Shown in pieces: positions 44,805-53,611 of a stretch of DNA of 64,000 nt. Position 1 is the first letter of the stretch. Every line of letters begins with the position of its first letter. The stretch lies in the NCBI RefSeq assembly GCF_002706425.1, contig NZ_CP017713.1:992001-1056000 (forward strand). The letters are read 5' to 3'. The notes below the pieces were generated by a model, which worked only from the letters and a program-made list of their open reading frames with translations, made no database searches and was not told the origin of the DNA. Made by a program: the position numbers and the translations under genes. This DNA comes from Loigolactobacillus coryniformis subsp. coryniformis KCTC 3167 = DSM 20001. Its GTDB lineage: Bacteria > Bacillota > Bacilli > Lactobacillales > Lactobacillaceae.

Positions 44805-44990
44805 AACTATGCGATACGACATGTATTTTGATAATTCTGAATAAATTTTATCGGACTTTTATGTTGAGTAGCGGCGTGGTATGTAACCGTAAAATAAGTG
44901 TTACGTTAATTTGTCTATGGTTACGTTTTTATATAAATGGAACTTTGTTAGACCAATTTATAAAATTTATAAAAATAATTAGTGAAACCA

Positions 44991-45019
44991 TTGACAATGG
45001 CTATTTAATCGACTATATT
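44991..45019 (+). promoter_or_regulatory. Promoter of glmS
   Basis: Consensus TTGACA (44991-44996), a 17-bp spacer and TATATT (45014-45019). The predicted mRNA begins near 45026, so it includes the full ribozyme. Confidence 0.85.
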
Positions 45020-45071
45020 TATACCTGTTTCCAATAATAATGTTCGAAAGGAAGTCTATACCAATTTAAAA

Positions 45072-45245
45072 TCGGAAAAGCGCCTGGACCATTTTTGTGG
45101 TTGACGAGGATGGAGTCTATCGATAATCGGCGGGTGACTCCAGGGTCTGCACTCTACAGAGCGACTGTTAAAAACAAGTGTAAGCTTGCAACAGAGCAGC
45201 GTTCACGCAGTTGGAAACATCTGATCTAAGCGGCAAATGTCGCTG
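45072..45245 (+). ncRNA. glmS glucosamine-6-phosphate-activated ribozyme
   Basis: The conserved core is plain: AGCGCC at the cleavage site (cut expected before G45080), GGTTGACGAGGATGGAG, TATCGA...TCGGCGGGTGACTCC and the downstream pairing region with ACAAGTG...GCAACAGAG. This class of RNA cleaves its own mRNA when glucosamine-6-phosphate binds, which lowers GlmS synthesis. The 3' boundary is approximate. Confidence 0.93.
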
Positions 45246-45303
45246 TGCAACACAAGTGATTGTGTTAGCCGCTAATAAATTTAACGAGAGAAGGATGTTA
45301 TAT

Positions 45304-47118
45304 ATGTGTGGAATTGTTGGTGTCATTGGTAAAGAAAATACGGTCGATATTTTACTCAATGGTTTAAAGAAACTGGAATACCGTGGTTATGATTCGGCCG
45401 GTGTATACGTGAATGATCAAGACGGCCATGACTATTTAGTTAAAACTAAAGGTCGGATCGCTGCACTAGAAGAAAAAATTGGGCCTGAAGTTAAGGGGAC
45501 AATGGGCATTGGTCATACACGTTGGGCCACACATGGTGTACCAAGCGATTCAAATGCCCATCCTCATGTTTCCGCTGATGGGCGCTTCTTCTTAGTTCAT
45601 AATGGTGTGATCAACAATTTCGCCCAATTACGTGATCAATATTTATCTGATGTTGATTTGGTTAGCCAAACGGATACCGAAGTCGTAGTGCAATTGATCG
45701 CTCATTTCGCGGCAACAGAAAATCTATCCGGCAAGGAAGCTTTTCGTAAGACATTGACTTTGCTTGATGGCTCATATGCATTCTTGCTGGTTGATCGCAC
45801 GCAAGCCGATAAATTATATGTAGCGAAAAATAAAAGCCCATTATTGATCGGTGTCGGTGATGGTTTCAACGTGGTTTGTTCCGATGCAATGGCTATGTTA
45901 GCTGAAACCAAAGATTTCATTGAATTACATGACGGTGAAATGGTTACAGTGACTAAAAATGATATCGCCATCGAGACGGTAGCTGGTGAAGCGGTTACTC
46001 GGGCGTCATACCATGTTGATATGGATGCTAGCGATACCGAAAAAGGCCCATTCCCATTTTATATGTTAAAAGAAATCAATGAACAACCTGCTGTATTACG
46101 GCGTTTAGTTCAGGATTATTTAGATGAATCCGGTAAGCCAGTGATCGAAGCTGATTTATTAGCAGCCTTAGATCAAGCTGATCGGTTGTATATTTTAGCT
46201 GCTGGTACTAGTTACAACGCTGGTTTGGCTGCTAAATCGGTATTTGAAAATCTAGCGCATATCCCAGTTGAAGTAGGTCTGGCGAGTGAATTTGGTTATA
46301 ACACACCGCTATTATCGAAGAAGCCATTCTTCCTGTTCTTATCTCAAAGTGGTGAAACTGCGGACAGCCGCCAAGTATTGGTCAAAGTTAACCAATGGGG
46401 TTACCCAAGCTTGACCATGACCAATGCTCAAGGATCGACGTTATCTCGTGAGGCGACTTACACTATGCTGCTTAACGCTGGCCCTGAAATCGCCGTTGCT
46501 TCAACGAAAGCATATACTGCACAGATTGCTTTACAAACGATCTTGGCAAAGGCTTTAGGTGAAAAGCGGGGCGTGCAAGCAGCAATCGACTTTGATGCGC
46601 GGACGCAATTAGGTTTGGTCGCTAACGGGATGCAAACAATTATTGATGAAAAAGACTTCATCAATCAGTTGGCGCAAAATTATCTAGCGACCACGCGGAA
46701 CGCTTTTTATATCGGTCGTGGTTATGATTATGCGGTTTCCTTAGAAGCTGCTTTAAAGCTGAAAGAAATCTCTTATGTGCAGGCAGAAGGATTTGCCGGG
46801 GCTGAGTTGAAACATGGTACGATCTCATTGATTGAAGATGGGACGCCTGTCTTGGCGATCATCACCGATAAACGAGTTGCCAGCCATACCCGCGGTAATG
46901 TACAAGAAGTGCGGGCTCGTGGTGCGCATGTTCTGACCATCGCTATGGAAGATGTTGCTGAAAAAGACGATAACATCATTTTAGACAATATTGACCCATT
47001 AATTTCACCATTATTAAGCGTGGTACCAACCCAATTGTTGGCGTACTACACGAGCTTGAATCGTGGTTACGATGTTGATAAACCACGTAACTTGGCTAAA
47101 GCCGTTACAGTTGAATAG
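45304..47118 (+). CDS. glmS: Glutamine-fructose-6-phosphate aminotransferase
   Basis: GlmS makes glucosamine-6-phosphate from fructose-6-phosphate and glutamine. The protein is 604 aa from ATG 45304, which places the catalytic Cys at position 2 (MCGIVGVIG); the longer open frame from 45211 is ribozyme. The N-terminal Ntn glutaminase (GHTRWATHG, HNGVINN) is followed by two SIS isomerase domains (AAGTSYNAG, SQSGETADSRQ, STKAYTAQ) and the C-terminal DKPRNLAKAVTVE. It is regulated by the ribozyme in its leader. Confidence 0.98.
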   Translation: MCGIVGVIGKENTVDILLNGLKKLEYRGYDSAGVYVNDQDGHDYLVKTKGRIAALEEKIGPEVKGTMGIGHTRWATHGVPSDSNAHPHVSADGRFFLVHNGVINNFAQLRDQYLSDVDLVSQTDTEVVVQLIAHFAATENLSGKEAFRKTLTLLDGSYAFLLVDRTQADKLYVAKNKSPLLIGVGDGFNVVCSDAMAMLAETKDFIELHDGEMVTVTKNDIAIETVAGEAVTRASYHVDMDASDTEKGPFPFYMLKEINEQPAVLRRLVQDYLDESGKPVIEADLLAALDQADRLYILAAGTSYNAGLAAKSVFENLAHIPVEVGLASEFGYNTPLLSKKPFFLFLSQSGETADSRQVLVKVNQWGYPSLTMTNAQGSTLSREATYTMLLNAGPEIAVASTKAYTAQIALQTILAKALGEKRGVQAAIDFDARTQLGLVANGMQTIIDEKDFINQLAQNYLATTRNAFYIGRGYDYAVSLEAALKLKEISYVQAEGFAGAELKHGTISLIEDGTPVLAIITDKRVASHTRGNVQEVRARGAHVLTIAMEDVAEKDDNIILDNIDPLISPLLSVVPTQLLAYYTSLNRGYDVDKPRNLAKAVTVE

Positions 47119-47124
47119 TTATGA

Positions 47125-47158
47125 CTCAAAAATCGAGCGTTACTGCTCGATTTTTTTG
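47125..47158 (+). terminator. Terminator after glmS
   Basis: AAAAATCGAGC pairs with GCTCGATTTTT, followed by further T. Confidence 0.9.
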
Positions 47159-47272
47159 TTGGCTAATTTGCCGGATAATTGAGCCTGATAGGATAAGTAA
47201 GGTATAATCTTTAAAGGTCAATTATTTAAATTTCAGCGATAATCGTAATTGTGCAATAGAGGAGTGGTCAGT

Positions 47273-47782
47273 ATTAAACGATTTTCACGCAATGATTGGT
47301 GGTTAGTTTTATCACTAGTTATCATGATCTTACTATTTATTAGCTCTGGCGAAACTTATAAACAACAAACTTCGGTACCTTTTTTAGAACGATGGTTGGC
47401 TAACGAGCCATTTAAACAACAATTAATGGGGATCTCCTTTACTTATGTCGATCAAAAAGTCAGTATTGCTAGTAGTGGTTATTTTAAATTTGTTGAGTTT
47501 TTTATCCGTAAAGGTGCGCATTTTGGCAGTTACTTTCTAATTGGGCTTGGTGGCTACATGGGGTATAAAGAACGAATCAAGCAGACAGGTTTAACTATGG
47601 TCGTTGTCTGGTTAGCGGCCACAGGCTATGCGGCGTTAGATGAGTTTCATCAAAGCTTAACTGGTGGCCGTACGCCATTGTTCCAGGATGTTTTACTGGA
47701 TGCTAGTGGTGCTTTGACAGCGATCATTCTTGCTTGGCTGGTAACAACATTTTGGCGCCACCGAGGTAAAAAAGCTGCTTAA
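47273..47782 (+). CDS. VanZ-like membrane protein
   Basis: The protein is about 169 aa with four membrane helices (the first near residues 9-24, WWLVLSLVIMILLFISSG). It carries the VanZ core KGAHFGSYFLIGLGGYMG and ALDEFHQSLTGGRTPLFQDVLLDASG. VanZ confers low-level teicoplanin resistance in enterococci; the role of chromosomal homologs is unknown. The start is unclear. GAGGAG at 47259-47264 best serves ATT 47273, while GTG 47264 overlaps that site and TTG 47249 has none. Confidence 0.82.
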   Translation: MKRFSRNDWWLVLSLVIMILLFISSGETYKQQTSVPFLERWLANEPFKQQLMGISFTYVDQKVSIASSGYFKFVEFFIRKGAHFGSYFLIGLGGYMGYKERIKQTGLTMVVVWLAATGYAALDEFHQSLTGGRTPLFQDVLLDASGALTAIILAWLVTTFWRHRGKKAA

Positions 47783-47790
47783 GCGCTTGA

Positions 47791-47820
47791 TTGCGACTTG
47801 TTCATCTGCTACTATATATT
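47791..47820 (+). promoter_or_regulatory. Promoter of yebC
   Basis: TTGCGA (47791-47796) and TATATT (47815-47820) with an 18-bp spacer, or TATATA with 16. Confidence 0.55.
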
Positions 47821-47875
47821 AGGTGTCTTTTAAGTAGACACACTATTTTTAAGATAAAGGAAAGAGGGACATAAC

Positions 47876-48616
47876 ATGTCAGGACATTCAAAATGGCATA
47901 ATATCCAAGGCCGCAAAAACGCCCAGGATGCTAAGCGTGGAAAAATTTTCCAAAAAATATCTCGCGAGTTATTCATGGCTGTAAAAGCTGGGGGTCCTGA
48001 CCCTTCATCTAACCCCCAATTACGCTTGATCATGGATAAAGCTCGAGCAGCTAATATGCCTAAAGATAACGTTAAACGGGCTGTCGATAAGGGCTCCGGC
48101 TCAGATACAGCAAACTATGAAGAAGTAACTTATGAAGGCTACGGCCCCGGTGGTGTTGCAGTTTTAGTTCATGCTTTAACGGATAATAAAAATCGGACTT
48201 CATCCAGTGTACGGGTGGCTTTCACTCGTAATGGCGGCACGATGGGTGCTGCTGGTTCTGTGGCTTACATGTTTGATCGTCGCGGTTTGATCGTGATTGA
48301 ACGTGAAGGCTTAGATATTGATGAAGATCAAATGTTAGAAGACGTTCTTGAAGCCGGTGGCGATGATATGCAGACCAGCGATGAAGCTTTTGAAATCTAT
48401 ACTGATCCTAAGCAATTAGCGGCTGTTCGCGATGCTTTGGAAGCTAAAGATTACAAATTAGCAACGGCTGAACTAACTATGATTCCTGAAAATATCACAC
48501 CAATTCCAGCAGAAAAAGCTGAACAATTTGAACGAATGATCGATCGTTTAGAAGACGACGATGACGTTTCGGAAGTTTACTATGCTGGTGAATTACCAGA
48601 AAATACTGAAGCTTAA
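47876..48616 (+). CDS. yebC: YebC/PmpR family protein (TACO1-like)
   Basis: The 246-aa protein starts [20 protein letters not shown], the hallmark of this family. It continues with [34 protein letters not shown] and the C-terminal [18 protein letters not shown]. Family members are described as transcriptional regulators and, more recently, as factors that relieve ribosome stalling at proline stretches. It has its own promoter and terminator and lies just before the comG operon. Confidence 0.96.
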   Translation: MSGHSKWHNIQGRKNAQDAKRGKIFQKISRELFMAVKAGGPDPSSNPQLRLIMDKARAANMPKDNVKRAVDKGSGSDTANYEEVTYEGYGPGGVAVLVHALTDNKNRTSSSVRVAFTRNGGTMGAAGSVAYMFDRRGLIVIEREGLDIDEDQMLEDVLEAGGDDMQTSDEAFEIYTDPKQLAAVRDALEAKDYKLATAELTMIPENITPIPAEKAEQFERMIDRLEDDDDVSEVYYAGELPENTEA

Positions 48617-48628
48617 AACAGATTTTTC

Positions 48629-48660
48629 AATACACTGCAATTTTGCAGTGTATTTTTTTG
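48629..48660 (+). terminator. Terminator after yebC
   Basis: ATACACTGCA pairs with TGCAGTGTAT, followed by six T. Confidence 0.9.
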
Positions 48661-48674
48661 CAAAAATTTTAGTG

Positions 48675-48687
48675 GTTAGACTGCGTA
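48675..48687 (+). promoter_or_regulatory. Putative comG promoter element
   Basis: The 13-mer GTTAGACTGCGTA lies 36 bp before the comGA start codon. An identical 13-mer lies 35 bp before the ABC permease start at 56541. No sigma-A promoter is evident here. An alternative-sigma (competence sigma/SigH-type) -10 region is inferred. Confidence 0.45.
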
Positions 48688-48723
48688 TATTAAATATAGA
48701 CAAGTAAAAATGGAGGTGAGTGC

Positions 48724-49680
48724 TTGTCAATTACAACAGAAGTAATCCACTTATTACGCGAATGTATTGCTGCACAGGCGAGTGATTTATATTTTTTACC
48801 CTATCAGTGCTCGTATCAGTTACAAATGCGCACCACTAATGGTATTACCTTGGTTCGTACTTTACCCGTTGAGCAGGCTAAATCGTGGCTAAATCATTTA
48901 AAATTTACTGCAAAAATGGCGTTAAGTGAAACTCGTCGGCCACAGTTAGGCGCTCGCCAATTGGAAATAGACGGCCAAACAATATTTTTGCGGTTGTCGA
49001 CAGTCGGCAATTTTCAGAATCAAGAATCACTAGTTTTACGGTTTATTTACGTGCAGTCTACTCACGCCAAATACGTTTTACCTGAGCAGTTTATGCAACT
49101 GGCTACTTTATGCCAGCGGCGTGGCTTAGTTGTTTTTGCTGGGCCAACGGGTTCGGGTAAAACAACGACGTTATATGAGTTAGCGGCACAACTTGGTGTT
49201 GGAAAAATGGTGATGGCGATCGAGGATCCAATTGAGATTTTTCAGACGGATTTTTTACAATTACAGATCAACGAAGCAGCGGGGATGAGCTATGCTGCCT
49301 TGCTTAAAGTTGGTTTGCGCCATCGTCCAGATATCTTGATTGTCGGCGAGATTCGTGATGAGCAGACGGCTAATGTTGCGGCACGGGCAGCATTAAGTGG
49401 TCATTTAGTTTTAAGCACCGTTCATGCTCGCACAGCGCGCCAAGTCCCAACCCGTTTGGCTGAATTAGGAATTGCGCCAGCCACACTTAGTGCTTGCTTG
49501 ACGGGGGTTAGCTATCAGCGTTTGTTGCCGACCAAGCAAGGTAATGCAGTGTTATTTGACATTTACGATCCAATTGAAGGAGGCGAGTCTGATGAATCGA
49601 CTTGGCAGCAGAATTTGGCCCATGCCGTTAAGCTGGGTCAAATCGATTTGGCCACGCAGCAAGCGTTCGCTCAAGGGTAA
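48724..49680 (+). CDS. comGA: Competence pseudopilus assembly ATPase ComGA
   Basis: This traffic ATPase powers assembly of the ComG pseudopilus for DNA uptake. The 318-aa protein starts at TTG with GGAGGTGAG upstream. Walker A is FAGPTGSGKTTTLYEL, the Asp box is MAIEDPIEI, Walker B is DILIVGEIRDEQTA and the His box is SGHLVLSTVHARTA. No zinc tetracysteine is visible, which is common for ComGA of lactobacilli. Its 3' end overlaps comGB by 89 bp. Confidence 0.95.
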   Translation: MSITTEVIHLLRECIAAQASDLYFLPYQCSYQLQMRTTNGITLVRTLPVEQAKSWLNHLKFTAKMALSETRRPQLGARQLEIDGQTIFLRLSTVGNFQNQESLVLRFIYVQSTHAKYVLPEQFMQLATLCQRRGLVVFAGPTGSGKTTTLYELAAQLGVGKMVMAIEDPIEIFQTDFLQLQINEAAGMSYAALLKVGLRHRPDILIVGEIRDEQTANVAARAALSGHLVLSTVHARTARQVPTRLAELGIAPATLSACLTGVSYQRLLPTKQGNAVLFDIYDPIEGGESDESTWQQNLAHAVKLGQIDLATQQAFAQG

Positions 49681-50671
49681 ACAGCGTCAAGTCAATTTCC
49701 AAGCGGACTTTTTTAGTTTATTAGCGGATTTATTGTTAGCTGGCTTTTCAATTGCTCAGAGTATTCAGTTTATGCAAGTACTGCTACCACAATATGCGGA
49801 GCGCTTAGATCAATTAAGTGAAGTCTTACGTAACGGCGCTAGTTTAGCGACTGGATTTCAGCAGATCGGTATTGATCAAGAAATCGTCAATCAGATTCGA
49901 ATCACGCAAGAACATGGTGATCTAACTGACGCTTTAACCCAGATTGGACAATTATTAGCTGAAAAGCTACGTCAGCGTCAGCAGCTCAAACGACTTTTGC
50001 GCTATCCACTACTATTACTATCGTTGGTAGCTAGTTTATTGTTAGTAGTTCGCTATTTGATTGGGCCCGAATTACGCCAGTGGCAACTGAACTTAGATAA
50101 TGAAGTGTTGCTTTATTGGTTAGCTTTTGGCGGTTTATTAATACTGCTATTGTTGGTGTTAGCAGGTCGTTTATTGCAGGTTTATTTACAACGTGATCCG
50201 TTAAAAAAAGCACAAGCTCGAATTCATTTACCAGTACTAGGTAAGACCTATCGCTATTACTATCACTATTATTTATTATTCAATTTGGCGATTTTACTAA
50301 AAAGTGGTCTGAATCTACAGGCGATTTGCCAGTTACTTAAAACACTAGCGCCAAATAGTCTGTTATATTGTCTTGGCCAACAAATTGAGCCGCAGTTGGA
50401 GGCTGGTGTGTCGTTGAACGAAATTATTAGACAGCAACCAATACTGCCAGCACAACTTGATTTATTTGTCCACAAAGGTCGTTCCCTAGATCATCTCAGT
50501 GAAGAGCTGCTGATGGCATCGCACTTGACCTATAAGAAAATGTTAGCAAGTTTGGCTAAGCTTGCGACTTATGTTCAGCCGTTATTATTCGGCATCATCG
50601 CTTTACTGATCATTGGAGTTTACTTGAGTTTATTATTACCGATGTACCATATGATGGAGGGACTTTACTAA
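49592..50671 (+). CDS. comGB: Competence pseudopilus membrane platform protein ComGB
   Basis: This GspF-type polytopic protein anchors the ATPase and pseudopilus. The protein is about 359 aa from ATG 49592, with AAGGAGGCGAG upstream, inside the end of comGA. Two GspF domains are readable (FFSLLADLLLAGFSIAQSI and LFNLAILLKSGLNLQAICQL). Helices lie near residues 140-165 (LLLLSLVASLLLVVRYLIG), 180-205 and 335-355. Its stop overlaps the comGC start (TAATG). Confidence 0.93.
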   Translation: MNRLGSRIWPMPLSWVKSIWPRSKRSLKGKQRQVNFQADFFSLLADLLLAGFSIAQSIQFMQVLLPQYAERLDQLSEVLRNGASLATGFQQIGIDQEIVNQIRITQEHGDLTDALTQIGQLLAEKLRQRQQLKRLLRYPLLLLSLVASLLLVVRYLIGPELRQWQLNLDNEVLLYWLAFGGLLILLLLVLAGRLLQVYLQRDPLKKAQARIHLPVLGKTYRYYYHYYLLFNLAILLKSGLNLQAICQLLKTLAPNSLLYCLGQQIEPQLEAGVSLNEIIRQQPILPAQLDLFVHKGRSLDHLSEELLMASHLTYKKMLASLAKLATYVQPLLFGIIALLIIGVYLSLLLPMYHMMEGLY

Positions 50672-50961
50672 TGAAAATTGATAGTCAGAAAAAGCCGGCA
50701 TTTACGTTGATTGAAATGGTAGTTGTACTGTTTATTATTACTCTGCTGATTTTAATAATTTTACCAAATGTTGGGGCACAACGTAAAAATGCGCAAAAGA
50801 CAGGTGATGAAGCGTTTGTCAATACAGTTGAAACCCAGCGTGAGTTGTATCGTAATGCTCATGATGATAAAACACCTAGCTTGACTGAATTAAAGGAGCA
50901 AGGCTATTTAACTGAGCGGCAATTTAAACGAGCACAAGAACTTCCGGAATTAAAGCCATGA
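50671..50961 (+). CDS. comGC: Major competence pseudopilin ComGC
   Basis: ComGC is the main subunit of the DNA-uptake pseudopilus. The 96-aa protein has a class III signal (KKPAFTLIEMVVVLFIITLL): the prepilin peptidase cuts before Phe, and the Glu at +5 is present. A soluble helical C-terminus follows. It lacks the C-terminal variability of larger pilins. It is coupled to comGB and comGD by overlaps. Confidence 0.95.
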   Translation: MKIDSQKKPAFTLIEMVVVLFIITLLILIILPNVGAQRKNAQKTGDEAFVNTVETQRELYRNAHDDKTPSLTELKEQGYLTERQFKRAQELPELKP

Positions 50962-51371
50962 AACGACCAGCATTCACCTTATTAGAATCAATCGTCGTGC
51001 TTAGTTTAGTCGTTGGTTTTGCATTGATTCCAGTGACTCAATTCGGTCCGATCAAGCAGCAACATGTTGAACAACTTTTTCTGAGCCATTTTGATCAGGA
51101 GTGGCGTTATTTACAGGCTTATGCTTTGTTGCGTGGTGAGCGAGTACAGATCCATGTGCAGCGACAACAGGTCGTTTTTCGTATTTTTAGTGGCCAAGAT
51201 TGGGCCACACAAAAAATATTGGCTATGCCACCGGGGATGCACGCAGATGGTCATGCCATTTTAATTGATCCTTCTGGACATATCGGACCGACAACAATTA
51301 ATTTTAAGTCAGAATATTTTCAACGAGTGACCAGCATTAAACCGCAAATGGGGTGGGGAACTTATGAATAA
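50958..51371 (+). CDS. comGD: Competence pseudopilin ComGD
   Basis: This minor pseudopilin is 137 aa with the prepilin motif RPAFTLLESIVVLSLVVGFA near the N-terminus and Glu at +5. The globular part is beta-rich. It overlaps comGC by 4 bp and comGE by 8 bp. Position in the operon decides the name; sequence conservation in this family is low. Confidence 0.88.
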   Translation: MKRPAFTLLESIVVLSLVVGFALIPVTQFGPIKQQHVEQLFLSHFDQEWRYLQAYALLRGERVQIHVQRQQVVFRIFSGQDWATQKILAMPPGMHADGHAILIDPSGHIGPTTINFKSEYFQRVTSIKPQMGWGTYE

Positions 51372-51651
51372 ACCACGGGCATTTATCTTATTAGAAAGTT
51401 TATGTGCATTAGTGGTTGTAACGATTGGTATTTATGCGTTTAATTCAACGTTTCAGCAGTTTATTGGTAAGTTACGTTGGCAAAGGCAGGCGACTGATCA
51501 GGCACAGGTTTTATGGGCCACAGCTCAACATAAGCAGTACAAAACTGGTTTGTCGCAATTACAAATGAACGATCGAGTTTATCGTATTCAACAACAATCG
51601 CATAAAATCTGTGTTGACCAAGGAGTTCATCATGCAGAGATCACTTGGTAA
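51364..51651 (+). CDS. comGE: Competence pseudopilin ComGE
   Basis: This minor pseudopilin is 95 aa with an N-terminal motif RAFILLESLCALVVVTIGIY, where the usual FTLLE is FILLE. It overlaps comGF by 20 bp. The name follows its position between comGD and comGF. Confidence 0.8.
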   Translation: MNKPRAFILLESLCALVVVTIGIYAFNSTFQQFIGKLRWQRQATDQAQVLWATAQHKQYKTGLSQLQMNDRVYRIQQQSHKICVDQGVHHAEITW

Positions 51652-52084
51652 GTCGCATGCGGCTTTTACATTATTAGAAACCCTTGTCGCATTACTGGTA
51701 TTCAGTTTGACGCTCAGTTTAATACAAACAGAATTGAAGCAATTACCTAAAGTGTTGACCGGTACTTTCGTTGAAGAAGATATTCGCTGGCATTTAGCGA
51801 GCCAACAGGTGGAGGCTTTTTTAACTGGGGCAACTTTTGAGAAATGTGAACATAACAAAGTTTATTTTTATCAATCAGCTAACCAAAAACATTATCGAAT
51901 TGAACCATATAAACAGATGATTCGACTGATGGGAGATAAACAAGGGCATATGCCGGTATTATTAGGAATCAAAGCAGCAACGCTTAATTATCACGCACCT
52001 TTTATACAATTAACGGCCACTACGACTAGTGGTCAACACTATCAGAGTGAATTTTATTTAGCACCAATGGAGAAACAGCCATGA
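51632..52084 (+). CDS. comGF: Competence pseudopilin-like protein ComGF
   Basis: The protein is 150 aa from ATG 51632, which has AAGGAG 6 bp upstream; the open frame extends back to 51611. The prepilin-type start is AAFTLLETLVALLVFSLTLS. A ComGF-like C-terminal part follows (FEKCEHNKVYFYQSANQKHY, then IRLMGDKQGHMPVL). It overlaps comGG by 4 bp. Confidence 0.88.
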   Translation: MQRSLGKSHAAFTLLETLVALLVFSLTLSLIQTELKQLPKVLTGTFVEEDIRWHLASQQVEAFLTGATFEKCEHNKVYFYQSANQKHYRIEPYKQMIRLMGDKQGHMPVLLGIKAATLNYHAPFIQLTATTTSGQHYQSEFYLAPMEKQP

Positions 52085-52374
52085 AAAGAAAACCCGCAAG
52101 TTTATTATTATCAGCGTGCTTATTCTTGAGCTTACTATTATTACTTTTACAAGGTTACTTACACGTTTATGAACGACAAATGCGCACCTTACAATTAGCA
52201 GAAGAAAATTATCAGGTTAAAAGTTTGATTGCATTGGCACAAATGCGAAAAGCACAAGGTGAAGACTGTGATTGGTATATGTTTAATTTAGGACGTGTTC
52301 ATTTAGATAAAACGCATGCAAGGATTAAATTAAAGATACGAACAAAGACGATTGTTAAGCCGATAGCAGAATGA
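52081..52374 (+). CDS. comGG: Competence protein ComGG
   Basis: This last gene of the operon encodes 97 aa with an N-terminal helix ([20 protein letters not shown]) and a basic soluble part. There is no FTLxE signal; the family is poorly conserved, so the name rests on position after comGF. No strong terminator is visible before ytxK, so read-through is possible. Confidence 0.75.
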   Translation: MKRKPASLLLSACLFLSLLLLLLQGYLHVYERQMRTLQLAEENYQVKSLIALAQMRKAQGEDCDWYMFNLGRVHLDKTHARIKLKIRTKTIVKPIAE

Positions 52375-52475
52375 ATAAGTTGATTTGTTCGCGCTATCAC
52401 GCAAAGAAAGCGCTTGAAATAAAACGACGTATTGGTTAGAATAGTAAAGTGAACAATTTTATTTGAGGTGAAAAA

Positions 52476-53486
52476 ATGGGACAAGCAAATGTTGGTGAAT
52501 TGTACAAGCACCTTGATACAACGACCGCATTGTTAAAAGAAGATCTAGATGTGTCCTATATGGATGCCTTAATCGAGACCAGTGAAAATATTTTAGATGG
52601 TGGCCGCGTCAAAGTTGAAGATGGCTTACCGCACCAGCAGGTTCGTGACCAGTTGAGTGAACAGTATAACCAGATTAAATTGGCACAGCTAACAACTGAT
52701 GAGATACGCCAAGCAATGCAACTCGCAATTTTACGGGGTGAACGGACAGATTTAATTCAAGCTAATCATCAAATGACACCCGATTCAATTGGCTTTTTAG
52801 TAGCATATTTACTAGAAGCGCTAGCTGACTTGCCGTCTGATGCCACTTTATTGGATCCAACTGTGGGGACAGGGAACTTGTTGTATACGGTTTTGAATCG
52901 GTTACAAGTTGCTGACGAGCCAGCTTTAACTGCTTATGGCGTTGATAATGATGATACAATGTTAGCTTTAGCGGGCGTTAGTGCGCGTTTACAGCAGCTT
53001 AATGTTGAATTGTACCATCAAGATGCGATTAGTGATTTGGTTGTTCCGCAGGTATCTGCAAGCGTAGCTGATCTGCCGATTGGCTACTATCCGGTAGATG
53101 AACGGGCGGCAACTTTTGCGACTCATGCGGCAACCGGTCATTCTTATGCGCATCATTTATTGATCGAGCAAAGTATGCGGTATACTGTAGCCGGTGGTTT
53201 TGGTTTCTTTGTGGTACCAAGCATGATTTTTAAGTCAGAAGAAGCCAAAGGTCTGACAAAGTGGATGACTTCTGCAACGTATATGCAGGGGCTACTGAAT
53301 TTACCACGAGAATTATTTAGTAGCGAGGCAGCCCAGAAAGCAATTCTAATTTTACAGAATAAGGGCGAGCAGGCCAAACAGGCTAAGCGGATTTTACTTG
53401 GTGAATTTCCTTCATTGAAGAATCAAGCTGGTTTCCGACGCTTTACCGCTGAGTTAGCGCAGTGGAAACAACAAAACCTTGCCTAA
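52476..53486 (+). CDS. ytxK: YtxK-like class I SAM-dependent methyltransferase
   Basis: The 336-aa protein resembles N6-adenine-type DNA methyltransferases. Motif I is LLDPTVGTGNLLYTVLNRL at about residues 125-143. Where an NPPY motif is expected it has VADLPIGYYP, so base methylation is doubtful. It follows comG and precedes ackA, the same order as in Bacillus subtilis (comG, ytxK, ackA). The target is unknown. GAGGTG precedes the ATG. Confidence 0.88.
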   Translation: MGQANVGELYKHLDTTTALLKEDLDVSYMDALIETSENILDGGRVKVEDGLPHQQVRDQLSEQYNQIKLAQLTTDEIRQAMQLAILRGERTDLIQANHQMTPDSIGFLVAYLLEALADLPSDATLLDPTVGTGNLLYTVLNRLQVADEPALTAYGVDNDDTMLALAGVSARLQQLNVELYHQDAISDLVVPQVSASVADLPIGYYPVDERAATFATHAATGHSYAHHLLIEQSMRYTVAGGFGFFVVPSMIFKSEEAKGLTKWMTSATYMQGLLNLPRELFSSEAAQKAILILQNKGEQAKQAKRILLGEFPSLKNQAGFRRFTAELAQWKQQNLA

Positions 53487-53499
53487 AGCGCAATAAAAT

Positions 53500-53605
53500 T
53501 GTGGTGACAGTATATGCTGAGAAGTTCAGCAAGTCTAAGTCGCGGCACGTGTAACATCAGAGTTTTTGATATAGAAGTAACCATTATTTGTTGAGTAGAG
53601 GAGTG
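53500..53605 (+). repeat. Dispersed leader repeat, copy before ackA
   Basis: The blocks CAAGTCTAAGTCGC, CACGTGTAACATCAGA, a T-run, AGAAGTAACC and TTGAGTAGAGG follow the same order as before tsaE. The last block contains the ackA ribosome site. Confidence 0.6.
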
Positions 53606-53611
53606 TTCGTC

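Noticed and set aside
44828-45037. Open frame before glmS
   Set aside because: It runs across the glmS promoter and has no ribosome site; its AT richness explains the frame.
45211-45303. N-terminal extension of glmS
   Set aside because: The region is the glmS ribozyme, and the mature enzyme needs Cys at position 2, which fits only ATG 45304.
52400-52440. cre-like AAAGCGCTT before ytxK
   Set aside because: Two fixed positions of the consensus do not match.
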